Source: JAJPGZ01 sp041167105
GTDB lineage: Bacteria > Verrucomicrobiota > Verrucomicrobiia > Chthoniobacterales > UBA10450
Length of the DNA stretch: 30,178 nucleotides
Assembly: GCA_041167105.1 (NCBI GenBank)
Contig: JBEEGX010000044.1
Coordinates: forward strand, 1 to 30,178
Direction: 5' to 3'
The position numbers and the translations under genes are program-made. Below the pieces are notes generated by a model, which was not told the DNA's origin, did not search any database, and saw only the letters and a list, made by a program, of their open reading frames with translations. Of the stretch, positions 1 to 8,268 are shown piece by piece (position 1 is the stretch's first letter; each line of letters begins with the position of its first letter).

Positions 1-21
1 GCAATCGAGCGAGAGAGACAT

Positions 22-426
22 GTGCCGCGCTTCCTGTCGAGTATCGTCGCTGCGATTGCATTTTGCGCGTGGCTCGGCGTTTCGAACCATTGCGCTTTCA
101 CTTCGCTGACGACGGTCCAGCCGACCCAATCGGGCGACGCGAACGAATGTCCGATGCATTCGGCGCCGGCCAAACAAAAACCGAAATCGCTCGTCGCGCC
201 CTGTTGCAAAATCCTTCGCGCCACGCTGGCCAAGAACGCGACGAATCTTGCGCGCGCAGTTGTCGATCTTGCCCATGTCGATCTTTCATTCGCCGGTTAC
301 GTGCGCTTTGCGCCGCCGAAAATTTTCTTCGGCGCCACGATTCTCGATACCGGACCACCCGGTGAAACTGCGCTCACATATTTGATTTCGAGCTCGCCGC
401 TGCGCGCTCCGCCAGCGCGCGCCTAA
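22..426 (+). CDS. Exported Cys-containing small protein, possibly metal-related
   Basis: 134 aa from a GTG start. The frame stays open to the left edge of the window, so the true start may lie upstream. The N-terminus has a hydrophobic stretch (about residues 5-25) that looks like a signal peptide. Further on there are a CPMH motif and a CC pair, which are possible thiol ligands. The next gene downstream carries a heavy-metal-binding domain that also contains CPMH, so a role in copper or heavy-metal handling is plausible, but this is inferred from context only. Two direct copies of the AAGATCGACA word (261-270, 276-285, minus orientation) encode the two VDL tripeptides near the middle. The stop codon TAA lies inside a GCCTAACG word. 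I do not recognise a named family. Confidence 0.6.
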   Translation: MPRFLSSIVAAIAFCAWLGVSNHCAFTSLTTVQPTQSGDANECPMHSAPAKQKPKSLVAPCCKILRATLAKNATNLARAVVDLAHVDLSFAGYVRFAPPKIFFGATILDTGPPGETALTYLISSSPLRAPPARA

Positions 427-449
427 CGAGCCGCACGCGCGGCTTTCCA

Positions 450-514
450 CTGTAGCGGCAGGCGTGTCGCCTGCATTCCCGCGAAATCGTGCAGCCGGCA
501 CGGCTGCCACTACA
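450..514. repeat. REPIN-like element, GTAG type (copy A)
   Basis: The outer ends are near-perfect inverted repeats: CTGTAGCGGCA at 450-460 against TGCCACTACAG at 504-514, with one mismatch. Inside are two perfect 7-bp hairpins with 3-base loops, at 458-474 and 491-507. The layout is two REP units head to head, each GTAG followed by a hairpin, as in the REP/REPIN families mobilised by RAYT (TnpA-REP) enzymes. It sits between the two metal-linked genes. A sibling with the same layout lies at 25143-25212. No RAYT gene is present in the window. Confidence 0.75.
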
Positions 515-539
515 GAAGAACCCCGACAGAAAGATCGAC

Positions 540-1991
540 ATGCAGAAAACAATTTTAATTTTCATCAGCGCACTCGCTTTCGCGACAGCGAACAACGCTC
601 GCGCAGCGAAGACGCTCTACACCTGCCCGATGCATCCCGAGGTAGTGCGTTCGGAACCGGGTGAATGCCCGAAATGCGGGATGACGCTGGTGCCGATGAA
701 GGCAGAAACAAAACGCCCAACGCCGAACGTCGAACATCCAACGTCGAAGTCAGAGCACGAGATGCCGACGGAGCATCGAATGACGATGCAATCGTCCATC
801 AACATCGCCGACCCGATGAGCCGCGAAAGTTCCGGCACGGCTTGGGTGCCGGATTCAACGCCGATGTACGGTTACATGAAAATGTTCGGCGACGACATGC
901 TCATGTTGCACGGCGGAATTTTTCCGCGTTACACCAACGTGAGCTCGCGACGCGGCGACGATCGCATCGACGCGCCGAACTGGATCATGGCGATGTATTC
1001 GCATCCGTTCAGCGAGAGCACGCAAATCGGCGGCCGCTTGATGATGAGTCTCGATCCGCTGACGGAACAAGGGCGCGGTTACCCGTTGCTCTTTCAATCG
1101 GGCGAATCGTGGCACGACATGCCGTTGCACGATCGACAACATCCGCATGATTTGTTCGACGAATTGTCGATTTCGCTTTCGCAAAAGTTACCTGTCAATG
1201 GCCAGTCCGGCTCGGACCTTAGCGCGTTTCTTTATTTCGGTTATCCGGGGGAGCCGGCGCTCGGGCCGCCGACATTCATGCATCGCTTGAGCGCGATGGA
1301 TAATCCGGACGCACCGATCGGACATCATTGGCAGGACTCAACCCACATCACGTTCGGCGTCGCCACCGCCGGCCTGCAATGGCGCGATGTGAAAATCGAA
1401 GGAAGTGTTTTCACCGGCCGCGAACCGGACGAGGACCGCTACGACTTCGATCGGCCGCGCTTCGATTCTTACAGCGGCCGCATCTCATGGAACCCGACGC
1501 GCGATCTGGCGTTGCAAGTTTCGCACGGCTACATCAAAAGCCCGGAAGCGCTCGAACCGGACTTGAAGCAACATCGCACGACCGCATCGGTGATTTACAA
1601 TCGCTGGTTAGGCCACGACACCAATTGGTCGAACAGTTTCGTGTGGGGACAGAATGACAACACGGGCGAAGGCAAAACGCAGTCGTTTCTGCTCGAAACA
1701 AATTTGCAGCGCGGGCGCGATACGGTTTACGCGCGATGGGAACGCGTGGAGAAATCGGGACACGAGCTCGTCTTGCGCGCAGTCGATCTCGAAAAAGTTT
1801 TCGCGGTGAACGCGGCGACGATTGGTTACGTGCGTGATCTGTCGCTTTCCGACAAGATCGACATCGGCATTGGCGGACAGTTCACGCTCGACTTCTGGCC
1901 GGATGGATTGAATCGCTACTACGGCCGCGACGGCGTCGGCTACGGCTTTCAAATCTTCGCCCGCATTCGGCCGCCGTTGCACGCGCATTAA
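540..1991 (+). CDS. Heavy-metal-binding domain (HMBD) fused to an outer-membrane beta-barrel-like protein
   Basis: 483 aa starting at ATG 540. This start gives a clean signal peptide (about residues 1-22); the longer frame from 489 would read through the upstream repeat. After the signal lies an HMBD/YHS-like metal-binding domain (about residues 25-50) with YTCPMHPEV and CPKCGM motifs, as found on copper/silver efflux proteins. The remaining 400 or so residues resemble a family of conserved hypothetical barrel proteins in metal-resistance clusters, with motifs such as GTAWVPDSTPMYG, MLMLHGG, DRQHPHDLFDELS, GEPALGP, HHWQDSTHITFGV and GREPDEDRYDFD. It probably sits in the outer membrane. Metal binding is supported by the motif, while transport is inferred. 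The uptake-like word overlaps the start (AAGATCGACATG, 531-542) and recurs at 1854, where it encodes KID. Confidence 0.8.
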   Translation: MQKTILIFISALAFATANNARAAKTLYTCPMHPEVVRSEPGECPKCGMTLVPMKAETKRPTPNVEHPTSKSEHEMPTEHRMTMQSSINIADPMSRESSGTAWVPDSTPMYGYMKMFGDDMLMLHGGIFPRYTNVSSRRGDDRIDAPNWIMAMYSHPFSESTQIGGRLMMSLDPLTEQGRGYPLLFQSGESWHDMPLHDRQHPHDLFDELSISLSQKLPVNGQSGSDLSAFLYFGYPGEPALGPPTFMHRLSAMDNPDAPIGHHWQDSTHITFGVATAGLQWRDVKIEGSVFTGREPDEDRYDFDRPRFDSYSGRISWNPTRDLALQVSHGYIKSPEALEPDLKQHRTTASVIYNRWLGHDTNWSNSFVWGQNDNTGEGKTQSFLLETNLQRGRDTVYARWERVEKSGHELVLRAVDLEKVFAVNAATIGYVRDLSLSDKIDIGIGGQFTLDFWPDGLNRYYGRDGVGYGFQIFARIRPPLHAH

Positions 1992-1996
1992 ATTTT

Positions 1997-2021
1997 GGGA
2001 CGCGACAGCGCGCGTCCCTCC
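1997..2021 (-). repeat. Single REP-like hairpin, GGAG type
   Basis: Perfect 8-bp stem GGGACGCG (1997-2004) / CGCGTCCC (2011-2018) with a 6-base loop, headed on the minus strand by GGAG (2018-2021). The same unit recurs at 7104-7128. It starts 5 bases after the stop codon of the barrel gene and lies just before the MFS gene, so its transcript could form a 3' hairpin, but no T-run follows. Confidence 0.7.
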
Positions 2022-2037
2022 ATTTATTAATTTCGGC

Positions 2038-3330
2038 GTGAGAGCGAGCAAAGCCGCGGTGACTTTTATTTTGGTCACGGTCACGCTCGACGTTCTGGCG
2101 ATGGGCTTGATCATTCCCGTTCTGCCGAAGCTGATTCTCGATTTTCTCGGCGGCAAAATGACGGTGGCCGCGAATTGGAACGGTTGGTTCGCGCTCGTCT
2201 TCGCGCTCATGCAATTTGTTTTCTCGCCGATCCTCGGCGTATTTTCAGATCGGTTCGGACGGCGGCCGGTCATCTTATTGTCGAACCTCGGCCTCGGTCT
2301 CGACTACATCGTCATGGCGCTCGCGCCGACCATCGGTTGGCTTTTTCTTGGCCGCATCATTTCTGGCATAACGACTTCGAGCATCCCGACGGCGATGGCG
2401 TACATCGCGGACGTAACCCCGCGCGAAAAACGCGCGTCCGCGTTTGGAATGATCGGAATGGCGTTCGGCATCGGATTCGCATTCGGTCCTGCGATCGGTG
2501 GCCTGCTTGGTTCGGTCAGTCCACGCCTTGTCTTCTGGGTCTCGGCCGGACTGAGCCTAACGAACTGGCTTTACGGCTATTTCTTTGTCCCGGAATCGCT
2601 GCCGGCGGACCGGCGCAAGACAATGTCGTTAGGCCGAGCCAATCCGCTCGGCTCGCTCGTATTGTTGCGATCGCATCCCGAGCTCTGGCGTCTCGCCGTC
2701 ATTCAATTTCTCGCTTACACCGCTCACAATGTCTTCAGTGTTTGGGTGCTTTACGCCATTTATCGATACGGCTGGGGCGAACGCACCACTGGTTTCTCGT
2801 TGATGATTGTCGGAATTTGCGCCGCTATTATTTCCGGCGGTGTTACCGGGCGAATGGTGAAACGTTTTGGCGAAAAGGTGACGCTCTATCTCGGCCAATG
2901 TTTCGGAGCATGCGGCATGTTGCTCGCAGGCATGGCGCGCAATAGCGTCACATTCTTCGTCTGCATCCCGGTTATTTCTCTTTGGAACATCTCAATGCCG
3001 GCCGCGCAAAGCATGATGACGCATCGCGTCAGCGAGCGCGAACAAGGCGAGTTGCAAGGCGCGCTTCAAAGCATGCGGTCGATCACGTTCATTATCGGAC
3101 CGATCATGTTCCTGCGCGTCTTCAGTTGGTTCATCGATCCGAAACACGGAATTCATTTGCCGGGCGCGCCGTATTACCTGGCGGCGGCTTTGCTCTTCGC
3201 CGCCATGTTGATGTCGACGCGCATCCGGCAAGACCGGCCGACTCCGGCAAGATCGACATCTACACCGGAAGATATTCCGGGCGGGATTCCGCCGGAAGGA
3301 GCCGGCGCGGTCCTGCCGCCCGAAGTATAA
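2038..3330 (+). CDS. TetA-like MFS drug/proton antiporter
   Basis: 430 aa from a GTG start at 2038, with about 12 hydrophobic segments. MFS motif A is seen as SDRFGRRPVILLSN between TM2 and TM3. The antiporter motif C region reads GIGFAFGPAIGGLLG in TM5. This pattern is typical of the TCR/Tet subfamily of 12-TM exporters. The substrate cannot be predicted. The last 30 or so residues are a Pro/Gly-rich cytoplasmic tail in which the AAGATCGACA word at 3249 encodes ARSTS, an odd extension. It follows the HMBD-barrel gene on the same strand, separated by a REP hairpin. A TTAGGC word encodes Leu-Gly at 2628. The MFS assignment is strong, while drug efflux is a family-level inference. Confidence 0.88.
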   Translation: MRASKAAVTFILVTVTLDVLAMGLIIPVLPKLILDFLGGKMTVAANWNGWFALVFALMQFVFSPILGVFSDRFGRRPVILLSNLGLGLDYIVMALAPTIGWLFLGRIISGITTSSIPTAMAYIADVTPREKRASAFGMIGMAFGIGFAFGPAIGGLLGSVSPRLVFWVSAGLSLTNWLYGYFFVPESLPADRRKTMSLGRANPLGSLVLLRSHPELWRLAVIQFLAYTAHNVFSVWVLYAIYRYGWGERTTGFSLMIVGICAAIISGGVTGRMVKRFGEKVTLYLGQCFGACGMLLAGMARNSVTFFVCIPVISLWNISMPAAQSMMTHRVSEREQGELQGALQSMRSITFIIGPIMFLRVFSWFIDPKHGIHLPGAPYYLAAALLFAAMLMSTRIRQDRPTPARSTSTPEDIPGGIPPEGAGAVLPPEV

Positions 3331-3353
3331 ACCCGCGGTTCGTTAGGCGAATC

Positions 3354-3983
3354 TCAGTGCGGTCCGCCGGCGCGTTGCTCGATCTCTTCCGGACTCGGCT
3401 CGGCGCTGCGAATCCAATCGCGCGTTTGTTCGATATCGTTTTCGTTCACCGGAATCGCGCGCGCCACTTCCGGCTCTATGCGTGCGCGATCGCTCGGCTT
3501 CACCCGTTTCGCTTTGCGGATCTCGACCTTCCAGTGGTGCCCGAACTTTAAGAGCGAATAATACATCGTGCCCGCTTCGACCGCGCCGACGCCGCTGCAA
3601 CGCATCGCGTTGTAAAACATGCGATCGACGTCCTGCCACGGCCGGTCCTGTTTTTCGTAGGCGACATCGTGCAGCACGGAAGCGTTCCGATATTTTCCTT
3701 CGAACGGACCGCCCATGAATGTCCAGAGCGTGCGCGGAATGGATGCGCCATCAACTTCCGAGCCGGCCGGTGCGATCCAGACGACGCCGTGCGGATCGGT
3801 GTAACGCAATTCGTTGAGCAGCGTCATGGAACGGCCATCAGCGTTCCAGCGCGTTTCCGGATAAGAGCTGTAGGAGCCGTATTTGTTTCCGGGGCGCGTC
3901 GCGCCTTGGAGCCAGACCGGTTGTCGATGTCCGCCGCACGCGGTGAGAATCAGTGCCGCTGCAATTCCAAATCTTTTCCACAT
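3354..3983 (-). CDS. DUF1353 domain lipoprotein
   Basis: 209 aa. The N-terminus is a lipoprotein signal with a lipobox-like LTAC (Cys at about residue 16). The centre matches the DUF1353 pattern: a VDGASIPRTLWTFMG segment, then VLHDVAYEKQ with a conserved His-Asp pair. DUF1353 proteins are also common in phages, and their biochemical function is unknown. Here it is a chromosomal envelope protein. Its start overlaps the 3' end of the upstream ResB gene by 34 bases, suggesting translational coupling. It converges with the MFS gene, with a 23-base gap between stops. The C-terminus is charged and variable. A word copy (3989) lies 6 bases upstream of the start codon. Confidence 0.75.
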   Translation of the reverse strand: MWKRFGIAAALILTACGGHRQPVWLQGATRPGNKYGSYSSYPETRWNADGRSMTLLNELRYTDPHGVVWIAPAGSEVDGASIPRTLWTFMGGPFEGKYRNASVLHDVAYEKQDRPWQDVDRMFYNAMRCSGVGAVEAGTMYYSLLKFGHHWKVEIRKAKRVKPSDRARIEPEVARAIPVNENDIEQTRDWIRSAEPSPEEIEQRAGGPH

Positions 3984-5947
3984 GACGATGTCGATCTTTC
4001 AGTGCCAGTCCGGCTCGGACTTGTCGATCTTGCAGGCGTTAGCGTGATCGGCTCCCCGACGGTTTGTTTACGATACGGCCGCAAATAAAACATCATGAAC
4101 ACACCGCTCACGATCAGCAGCGAACCGATCCATTTAAACAGCCAACCCGGATCGCGCAAAATTTGGATCGTGCTCTGATTCAAGTTCTCGGGGTTCCACG
4201 ACGCCTGCGACATCTTGAATGTCATTCCCGTCCATGTGTGCAACATCTCGCCCGGAAAACTGAATGGATTGTTCATCCAACATTGACCGGTCGCGGTCTC
4301 GCCTTCGGCGGTCGAGACGCGCAATGTGCTTTTGAATCCGGCCGGACTATCGCTGCCTTCGTTGCGTTTCACTTCGAAATCGACCAACTCGAACGCGATC
4401 GGCAATGGAATCTGACGGAAGCCGTAGCTGATGCGCGTTTCGTTAGGCGAAGTCGGCACGCTGATCTGCCAGCCGCCGGGGACCCATTGCTCGAATTTTT
4501 CGCCGCGCTGCTCGAGACGAACGCGAAGTCCGTCCGGCAAATCTTTCGCAGCCATCGGCGGCGCGTCCGATTTCGCGGGAAAGAAATCGGTCCACGCCTC
4601 CGCGTGCTGCATGGTTTTGTCGACCACGAACTGCCAATCGGCCCAACCCGTTGTGAGCGGTTTGTTCATGTCGATCTTGCCGGATGAGTCGCCATCCTTG
4701 CGCGATTTCAATTCGTAGGTGACCGCGCCGTCATCAGCGATGAAGAGCGTAAGATGATTCGGCGCGGCTTCGCCCGCTGCGGGCATCGTCGGCGGCCCGC
4801 CGTTCGTCGTCATTTCCTTACCGGTTCCGTGCGGATTCGGTTGCGCAGCCGCAGCGGCCGGAACGCCTTTGCCACGAATCGTCACGAGCACAGCGGGATT
4901 GTTCGGTTGATCGCTCAACGAATCTGGCTTGCCGTCCTGAATTCGAAAGTCCGGCCAGTAATTGTCGATCTTGAGTGTGAACGGTGAGTTGTCGATCTTC
5001 GCTTCCTTGCCGAGATTTTCCGCGACATCGAGCGCAGATTCTTTTCCGCCTAACGAAACCACGACGCGACCTTTGTTTCCGTTTTGTTCGAGACGAACTT
5101 TTGCGCCGACGCCGCCGCCTTGCAGCACGCGCCCGATCTGTTCTTCCGGCGCTTTGCTAAAAGCGAAAATGGATTCCTCAAGATCGACATCTTCTCCTTT
5201 CTTACTCGTGCTCGTGCTCGAAGACGCCGCGCCGCGCTTGAGCTCGATGTCCGCCAGACCCATCGCGAAATTTCCGTTCTGCGGATCATCGGCGAGCAGC
5301 CAGCTTTCGAGATGTTGTCCCATCATGGCGGTATTGATGGTGAAATGCAGCGCCGGCGCGCCGCCGTCTTGCAGCGGTCGCGGATTCAATTTTCCTTCGA
5401 GGGCCGGCGCGTAATCGATAATGCTCAAGCGTGCGCTGCTCGCGAGAACCCCGAGATCGCGCGGACGATCGGGCGTTGGCGGATGATGCAAGAACTCGGC
5501 CGGAAAACCTTTCACGATTCCATCGATGTCGTGCACGCGAAGCTGGCGTTGATCGACAAGGAGACGATTCGACGGCGGATCGCCTTTAAACAACGTGATC
5601 GTGCCCTCGATTCCCCAAATGCGGCCGATGAGCGAGCCGATGAGCAGGGTGATGATGCCGAGATGTGTCACGAGAAACGCGACGTGATGTTTTTTCCACG
5701 GCCAGCGCGAGAGCGCGGAGACGGCGAGGTTCGCGCCTAACAAGAGCAGCCAGACATTGAACCAGGGCGCGCCGTAGACGTAAGCGCGCGCGATCTTGGC
5801 ATCGAAGCTCGATTCGTAAATCGTGCCGAAGATCGCGCCGATGATGAGCACCGCGAGCAAAACGACGGCGAGCCTTACCGACGCAAAAAATTTCGCGACG
5901 GGGTATCGGAGCCACGCGGGGCGTTTGGTTGGAGTCGAACTAGCCAT
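3950..5947 (-). CDS. resB: ResB-like cytochrome c biogenesis protein
   Basis: 665 aa if started at ATG 5947 (MASSTPTKRPAWLRYPVAKF). The longer frame to 6250 would run antisense-style through the cytochrome gene and is rejected. The layout is that of ResB/Ccs1: TM segments near the N-terminus (VRLAVVLLAVLIIGAIFGT; VWLLLLGANLAVSALS; VAFLVTHLGIITLLIGSLIG), a large periplasmic domain, and a last TM (WIGSLLIVSGVFMMFYLRPY). ResB works with ResC/CcsA in haem delivery to apocytochrome c. No ResC is visible here. The multihaem cytochrome gene directly upstream, 44 bases away, is a likely client. The periplasmic domain carries long low-complexity inserts (SSSTSTSKKG, AAAAAQPNPHG). Six AAGATCGACA words lie inside, two of them in the last 35 codons encoding ARSTS and ERSTSS. 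Confidence 0.82.
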   Translation of the reverse strand: MASSTPTKRPAWLRYPVAKFFASVRLAVVLLAVLIIGAIFGTIYESSFDAKIARAYVYGAPWFNVWLLLLGANLAVSALSRWPWKKHHVAFLVTHLGIITLLIGSLIGRIWGIEGTITLFKGDPPSNRLLVDQRQLRVHDIDGIVKGFPAEFLHHPPTPDRPRDLGVLASSARLSIIDYAPALEGKLNPRPLQDGGAPALHFTINTAMMGQHLESWLLADDPQNGNFAMGLADIELKRGAASSSTSTSKKGEDVDLEESIFAFSKAPEEQIGRVLQGGGVGAKVRLEQNGNKGRVVVSLGGKESALDVAENLGKEAKIDNSPFTLKIDNYWPDFRIQDGKPDSLSDQPNNPAVLVTIRGKGVPAAAAAQPNPHGTGKEMTTNGGPPTMPAAGEAAPNHLTLFIADDGAVTYELKSRKDGDSSGKIDMNKPLTTGWADWQFVVDKTMQHAEAWTDFFPAKSDAPPMAAKDLPDGLRVRLEQRGEKFEQWVPGGWQISVPTSPNETRISYGFRQIPLPIAFELVDFEVKRNEGSDSPAGFKSTLRVSTAEGETATGQCWMNNPFSFPGEMLHTWTGMTFKMSQASWNPENLNQSTIQILRDPGWLFKWIGSLLIVSGVFMMFYLRPYRKQTVGEPITLTPARSTSPSRTGTERSTSSCGKDLELQRH

Positions 5948-5991
5948 TGCAAGATCGACATCTTCCTTGAGAAGACGCCGATCTTCAAATT

Positions 5992-7086
5992 CTACAACTT
6001 CTCGCGCAGGGCGCGGAGATGTTGCGCGAAGGCCGCCGCATCGAAATCGTAATGTCGCTGCGCGTCTGCGCGCAACGCTTTCAGTTCGTTGTCGATCTTG
6101 ATGTCGAGCGCGACTGTGAGACGCTCGAGCGCGAGCGTGACACGCACGGCGCGATAGAAATTCGATTCCGTTTTCTCCTTCGCGAATTCGGAATCGCTTT
6201 CTGCGATCGCGCGCAAGATCGACATCATCGATTCGTTCGTCGCGGTCCAATTTGCGGCACGGCGCGCGAGCTCGTCCGCTTGTTTTTGCAAAGGCTCGAG
6301 GTCGGACGAGACCGGCTCATTTATTTTTGGAAGCGACGCATCGCTCAGCGTGACTTTTGCGAGTAGCCACGCGAGCGCGATCGATGTTTGTTGCGCATCA
6401 GTTGAAGCATCGGCATCCGTGCGCGCGTGCCACGCGGCTTCGCGCAATGCGACCGCCTGACCAACCAGCCAACTGCGCGGCCCAGCTTTGGGATCATCAT
6501 CGCGCCAATGTTTCGGTTCGTTCGACGATTGACTGTCGAGCTCGAACACGAGCGCGGGGTGGCCGGCTTTCAAAATATCGTTGTCGATGTTTTGATGACA
6601 TGCGGCGCAAGCATTGGCGCGCACGTAGATGTTGCGCAGGTCGTGCATGCCGGCGCTCACGCGCGTCGCATATGCCCAATCGCTGCGCGTGTGTCCGCGC
6701 AACCATGGACTCGCCGCGCCGTGACAGGTTTCACACGATACACCTTCGTCAATGCGGACGTTCGGGCCGAGGCGCGATTGCGTGACGGACGCGAATGGCG
6801 AATGGCAAACGGTGCAGCGCGCGCTCGATTCGGCGCTCGTCAGGCCAGCGCCCTCGGCGATTTGCTTCGAGCGGGCATTGAGCAAAATGGCGAAGGCTTT
6901 GGTGTGAAAATCTTTTTGCGACCAGGTGATGTATTGGCTGCGCTTTTCGCCGGCGCCACCGTGACAACTGGAAGATCGACATCCAACCGCGCCGACGAAT
7001 TGCGCGCCGTCTTCGCGCGTCTGTTTTACATCTTTGCCAAATGCGGAAGCGGAAAGCGCAATTAACAAACAGAGACAGCGCCGCAC
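5992..7086 (-). CDS. Exported four-haem cytochrome c (c-554-like)
   Basis: 364 aa from a GTG start, with a short signal peptide ending near ASAFG (residues 13-17). Four haem-binding motifs are visible: an atypical C-x4-CH (CRSSSCH, residues 36-42), then CTVCH (91-95), CETCH (118-122) and CAACH (160-164). Further His residues (GHTRSDW, AGHPALVFEL) could be distal ligands. The HPxLxFEL phrase is common in multihaem c-554-type proteins. The C-terminal 200 residues are alpha-helical and haem-free. Its role is probably periplasmic electron transfer, with partner unknown. The ResB gene follows on the same strand. Three word copies fall in the gene (6090, 6215, 6972), encoding KID, MSIL and VGCRSSS; the last one writes part of the unusual CX4CH motif itself. 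Confidence 0.8.
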   Translation of the reverse strand: MRRCLCLLIALSASAFGKDVKQTREDGAQFVGAVGCRSSSCHGGAGEKRSQYITWSQKDFHTKAFAILLNARSKQIAEGAGLTSAESSARCTVCHSPFASVTQSRLGPNVRIDEGVSCETCHGAASPWLRGHTRSDWAYATRVSAGMHDLRNIYVRANACAACHQNIDNDILKAGHPALVFELDSQSSNEPKHWRDDDPKAGPRSWLVGQAVALREAAWHARTDADASTDAQQTSIALAWLLAKVTLSDASLPKINEPVSSDLEPLQKQADELARRAANWTATNESMMSILRAIAESDSEFAKEKTESNFYRAVRVTLALERLTVALDIKIDNELKALRADAQRHYDFDAAAFAQHLRALREKL

Positions 7087-7103
7087 GTGCGCGAGATTAA
7101 CTT

Positions 7104-7160
7104 GGAGGGACGCGCTCTGTCGCGTCCCAAATCTGGGGACGACACGGAGGTCGTCCCTCC
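7104..7160. repeat. REPIN-like inverted pair, GGAG type
   Basis: The left unit is GGAG (7104-7107) with a perfect 8-bp stem 7107-7114 / 7121-7128. The right unit is inverted, with stem 7136-7143 / 7150-7157 and a CTCC end at 7157-7160. The first unit matches the single element at 1997-2021 apart from one loop base. The pair fills almost all of the gap between the DUF883-like gene's stop (7162-7164) and the cytochrome start (7086). Both hairpins would form in the transcript. Confidence 0.8.
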
Positions 7161-7161
7161 A

Positions 7162-7626
7162 TTAATGCGTCCAGTTGCGCCAGCGTTTGCGCAGCGGCTT
7201 GGCGTAATCGCCAATGTCGATCTTGCGCATGCGTCGCGCGCCATCGCGCACGCCGTCTTTGAGCGCTTCCGCGGAGTCGCCCGCTTTTTCGCGAACCGAT
7301 TTGAAAAGCGGCCAGAGGAACGGCAGCGTGAAAAAACTCCAACTGAAATCGCCAAGCGGCGTTTTGGCTTCGATTTGTTTCTCGTCGCGCGTGGCGTGAC
7401 GCAACGCCCAGCCCGCCGCGATGCCGAAGACGAGCGCGCTGATGATGATCGGCACCGGATTGTCGCGCACGAAATGTTCGGTGCGTTCGCGCGCACTCAG
7501 TGATGGTTTTTTCCAATCGTCGCCGGCAGCGAAGTTGGCGTTGGCCAGGTCCTGGGCGCTTCCCGGCTGCGTGTTGCCCGCGAGGGGATTGTCCTGCACA
7601 AATTCGTCATGATTCGGATTCATCAT
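7162..7626 (-). CDS. Small membrane protein, DUF883/ElaB-like
   Basis: About 154 aa if started at the ATG pair near 7626; a GTG at 7647 is possible. The N-terminal half is polar. One clear TM follows (NPVPIIISALVFGIAAGWAL), preceded by VRDNP, which resembles the NP-hydrophobic-G anchor of ribosome-associated DUF883/ElaB proteins. Then come an aromatic patch (WSFFTLPFLWPLF) and a basic amphipathic tail. The family assignment is tentative. One word copy (7215) encodes KIDI near the C-terminus. The stop codon is immediately next to a REPIN. Confidence 0.5.
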   Translation of the reverse strand: MMNPNHDEFVQDNPLAGNTQPGSAQDLANANFAAGDDWKKPSLSARERTEHFVRDNPVPIIISALVFGIAAGWALRHATRDEKQIEAKTPLGDFSWSFFTLPFLWPLFKSVREKAGDSAEALKDGVRDGARRMRKIDIGDYAKPLRKRWRNWTH

Positions 7627-7790
7627 ATTAATAGTTCGAAACTGCACCGTCCTGCGCGTTTCTCAAATCGAGGATCACGTCCGCATGGTCGGCGGGGCAC
7701 GAACTACCTGTGAGCAACGAAAGGAACATGAAAGACGAACATTCGTCTTCTTGTCGTTAGGTCAAAATACGTCCTTATTTGTCCTAAATC

Positions 7791-8207
7791 GTGAGCGGGA
7801 AAATTAACTTCGAGGCGGAAAGAGCGCGACTCCTCCAGCGTGACGCTGAATGGGCGCTGGCTGCTTCCGAAGGCAGCGATGTCGAACGTATCCTTTCGTT
7901 TTGGACAGACGACGCCGTTGTTCTCCCACCTGGTCTTCCTGCGATCCGGGGCAAAGCAGCCTTGCGCCAATACGTGGAGGGCAGCCTGCAAGTACCCGGA
8001 TTTCGGATCACTTGGTCCAGTCATGAGGCCGTTGTTTCACCCGATGGACAGTTTGCCTATCTGTTCGGCGATAATGCCGTCACGATGAATGGTCCGGATG
8101 GCGTACCGGTTACAACCAAGGGACGTGCGGTCACAATCTGGCGCCGAGGAGCCGATGGAGAATGGCGCTGCGCGGTGGACATATGGAATGCGGAGCCTTC
8201 AGCCTAA
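7791..8207 (+). CDS. SnoaL-like / DUF4440 (NTF2-fold) protein
   Basis: 138 aa from a GTG start. The pattern is that of the NTF2-like superfamily: a helical start (RDAEWALAASEGSDVERILSFWTDDAVVLPPG), then IRGKAALRQYV, and beta strands ending in GEWRCAVDIWNAEP. DUF4440/SnoaL-like proteins include ketosteroid-isomerase-type enzymes and many stand-alone proteins of unknown activity; no catalytic residues can be assigned safely. There is no signal peptide, so it is probably cytoplasmic. It stands alone between minus-strand genes and lacks the AAGATCGACA word, which would fit a recently gained gene. Confidence 0.72.
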   Translation: MSGKINFEAERARLLQRDAEWALAASEGSDVERILSFWTDDAVVLPPGLPAIRGKAALRQYVEGSLQVPGFRITWSSHEAVVSPDGQFAYLFGDNAVTMNGPDGVPVTTKGRAVTIWRRGADGEWRCAVDIWNAEPSA

Positions 8208-8268
8208 CCACTACCGAGCTTTTATTGTAATTCGCCCTCGCTCTCGCCAGCGGTTGGTGACTTGCTCG

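Noticed and set aside
450..514. REPIN as a tRNA gene (cloverleaf-like fold)
   Set aside because: No T-loop (GTTCRANYC) or anticodon arm; the outer ends are inverted repeats and match the copy at 25143.
5948..6250. N-terminal extension of ResB to 6250 (766 aa)
   Set aside because: The extra 101 residues are Arg-rich, overlap the cytochrome gene and precede the natural start MASSTPTKRP; family proteins begin near there.
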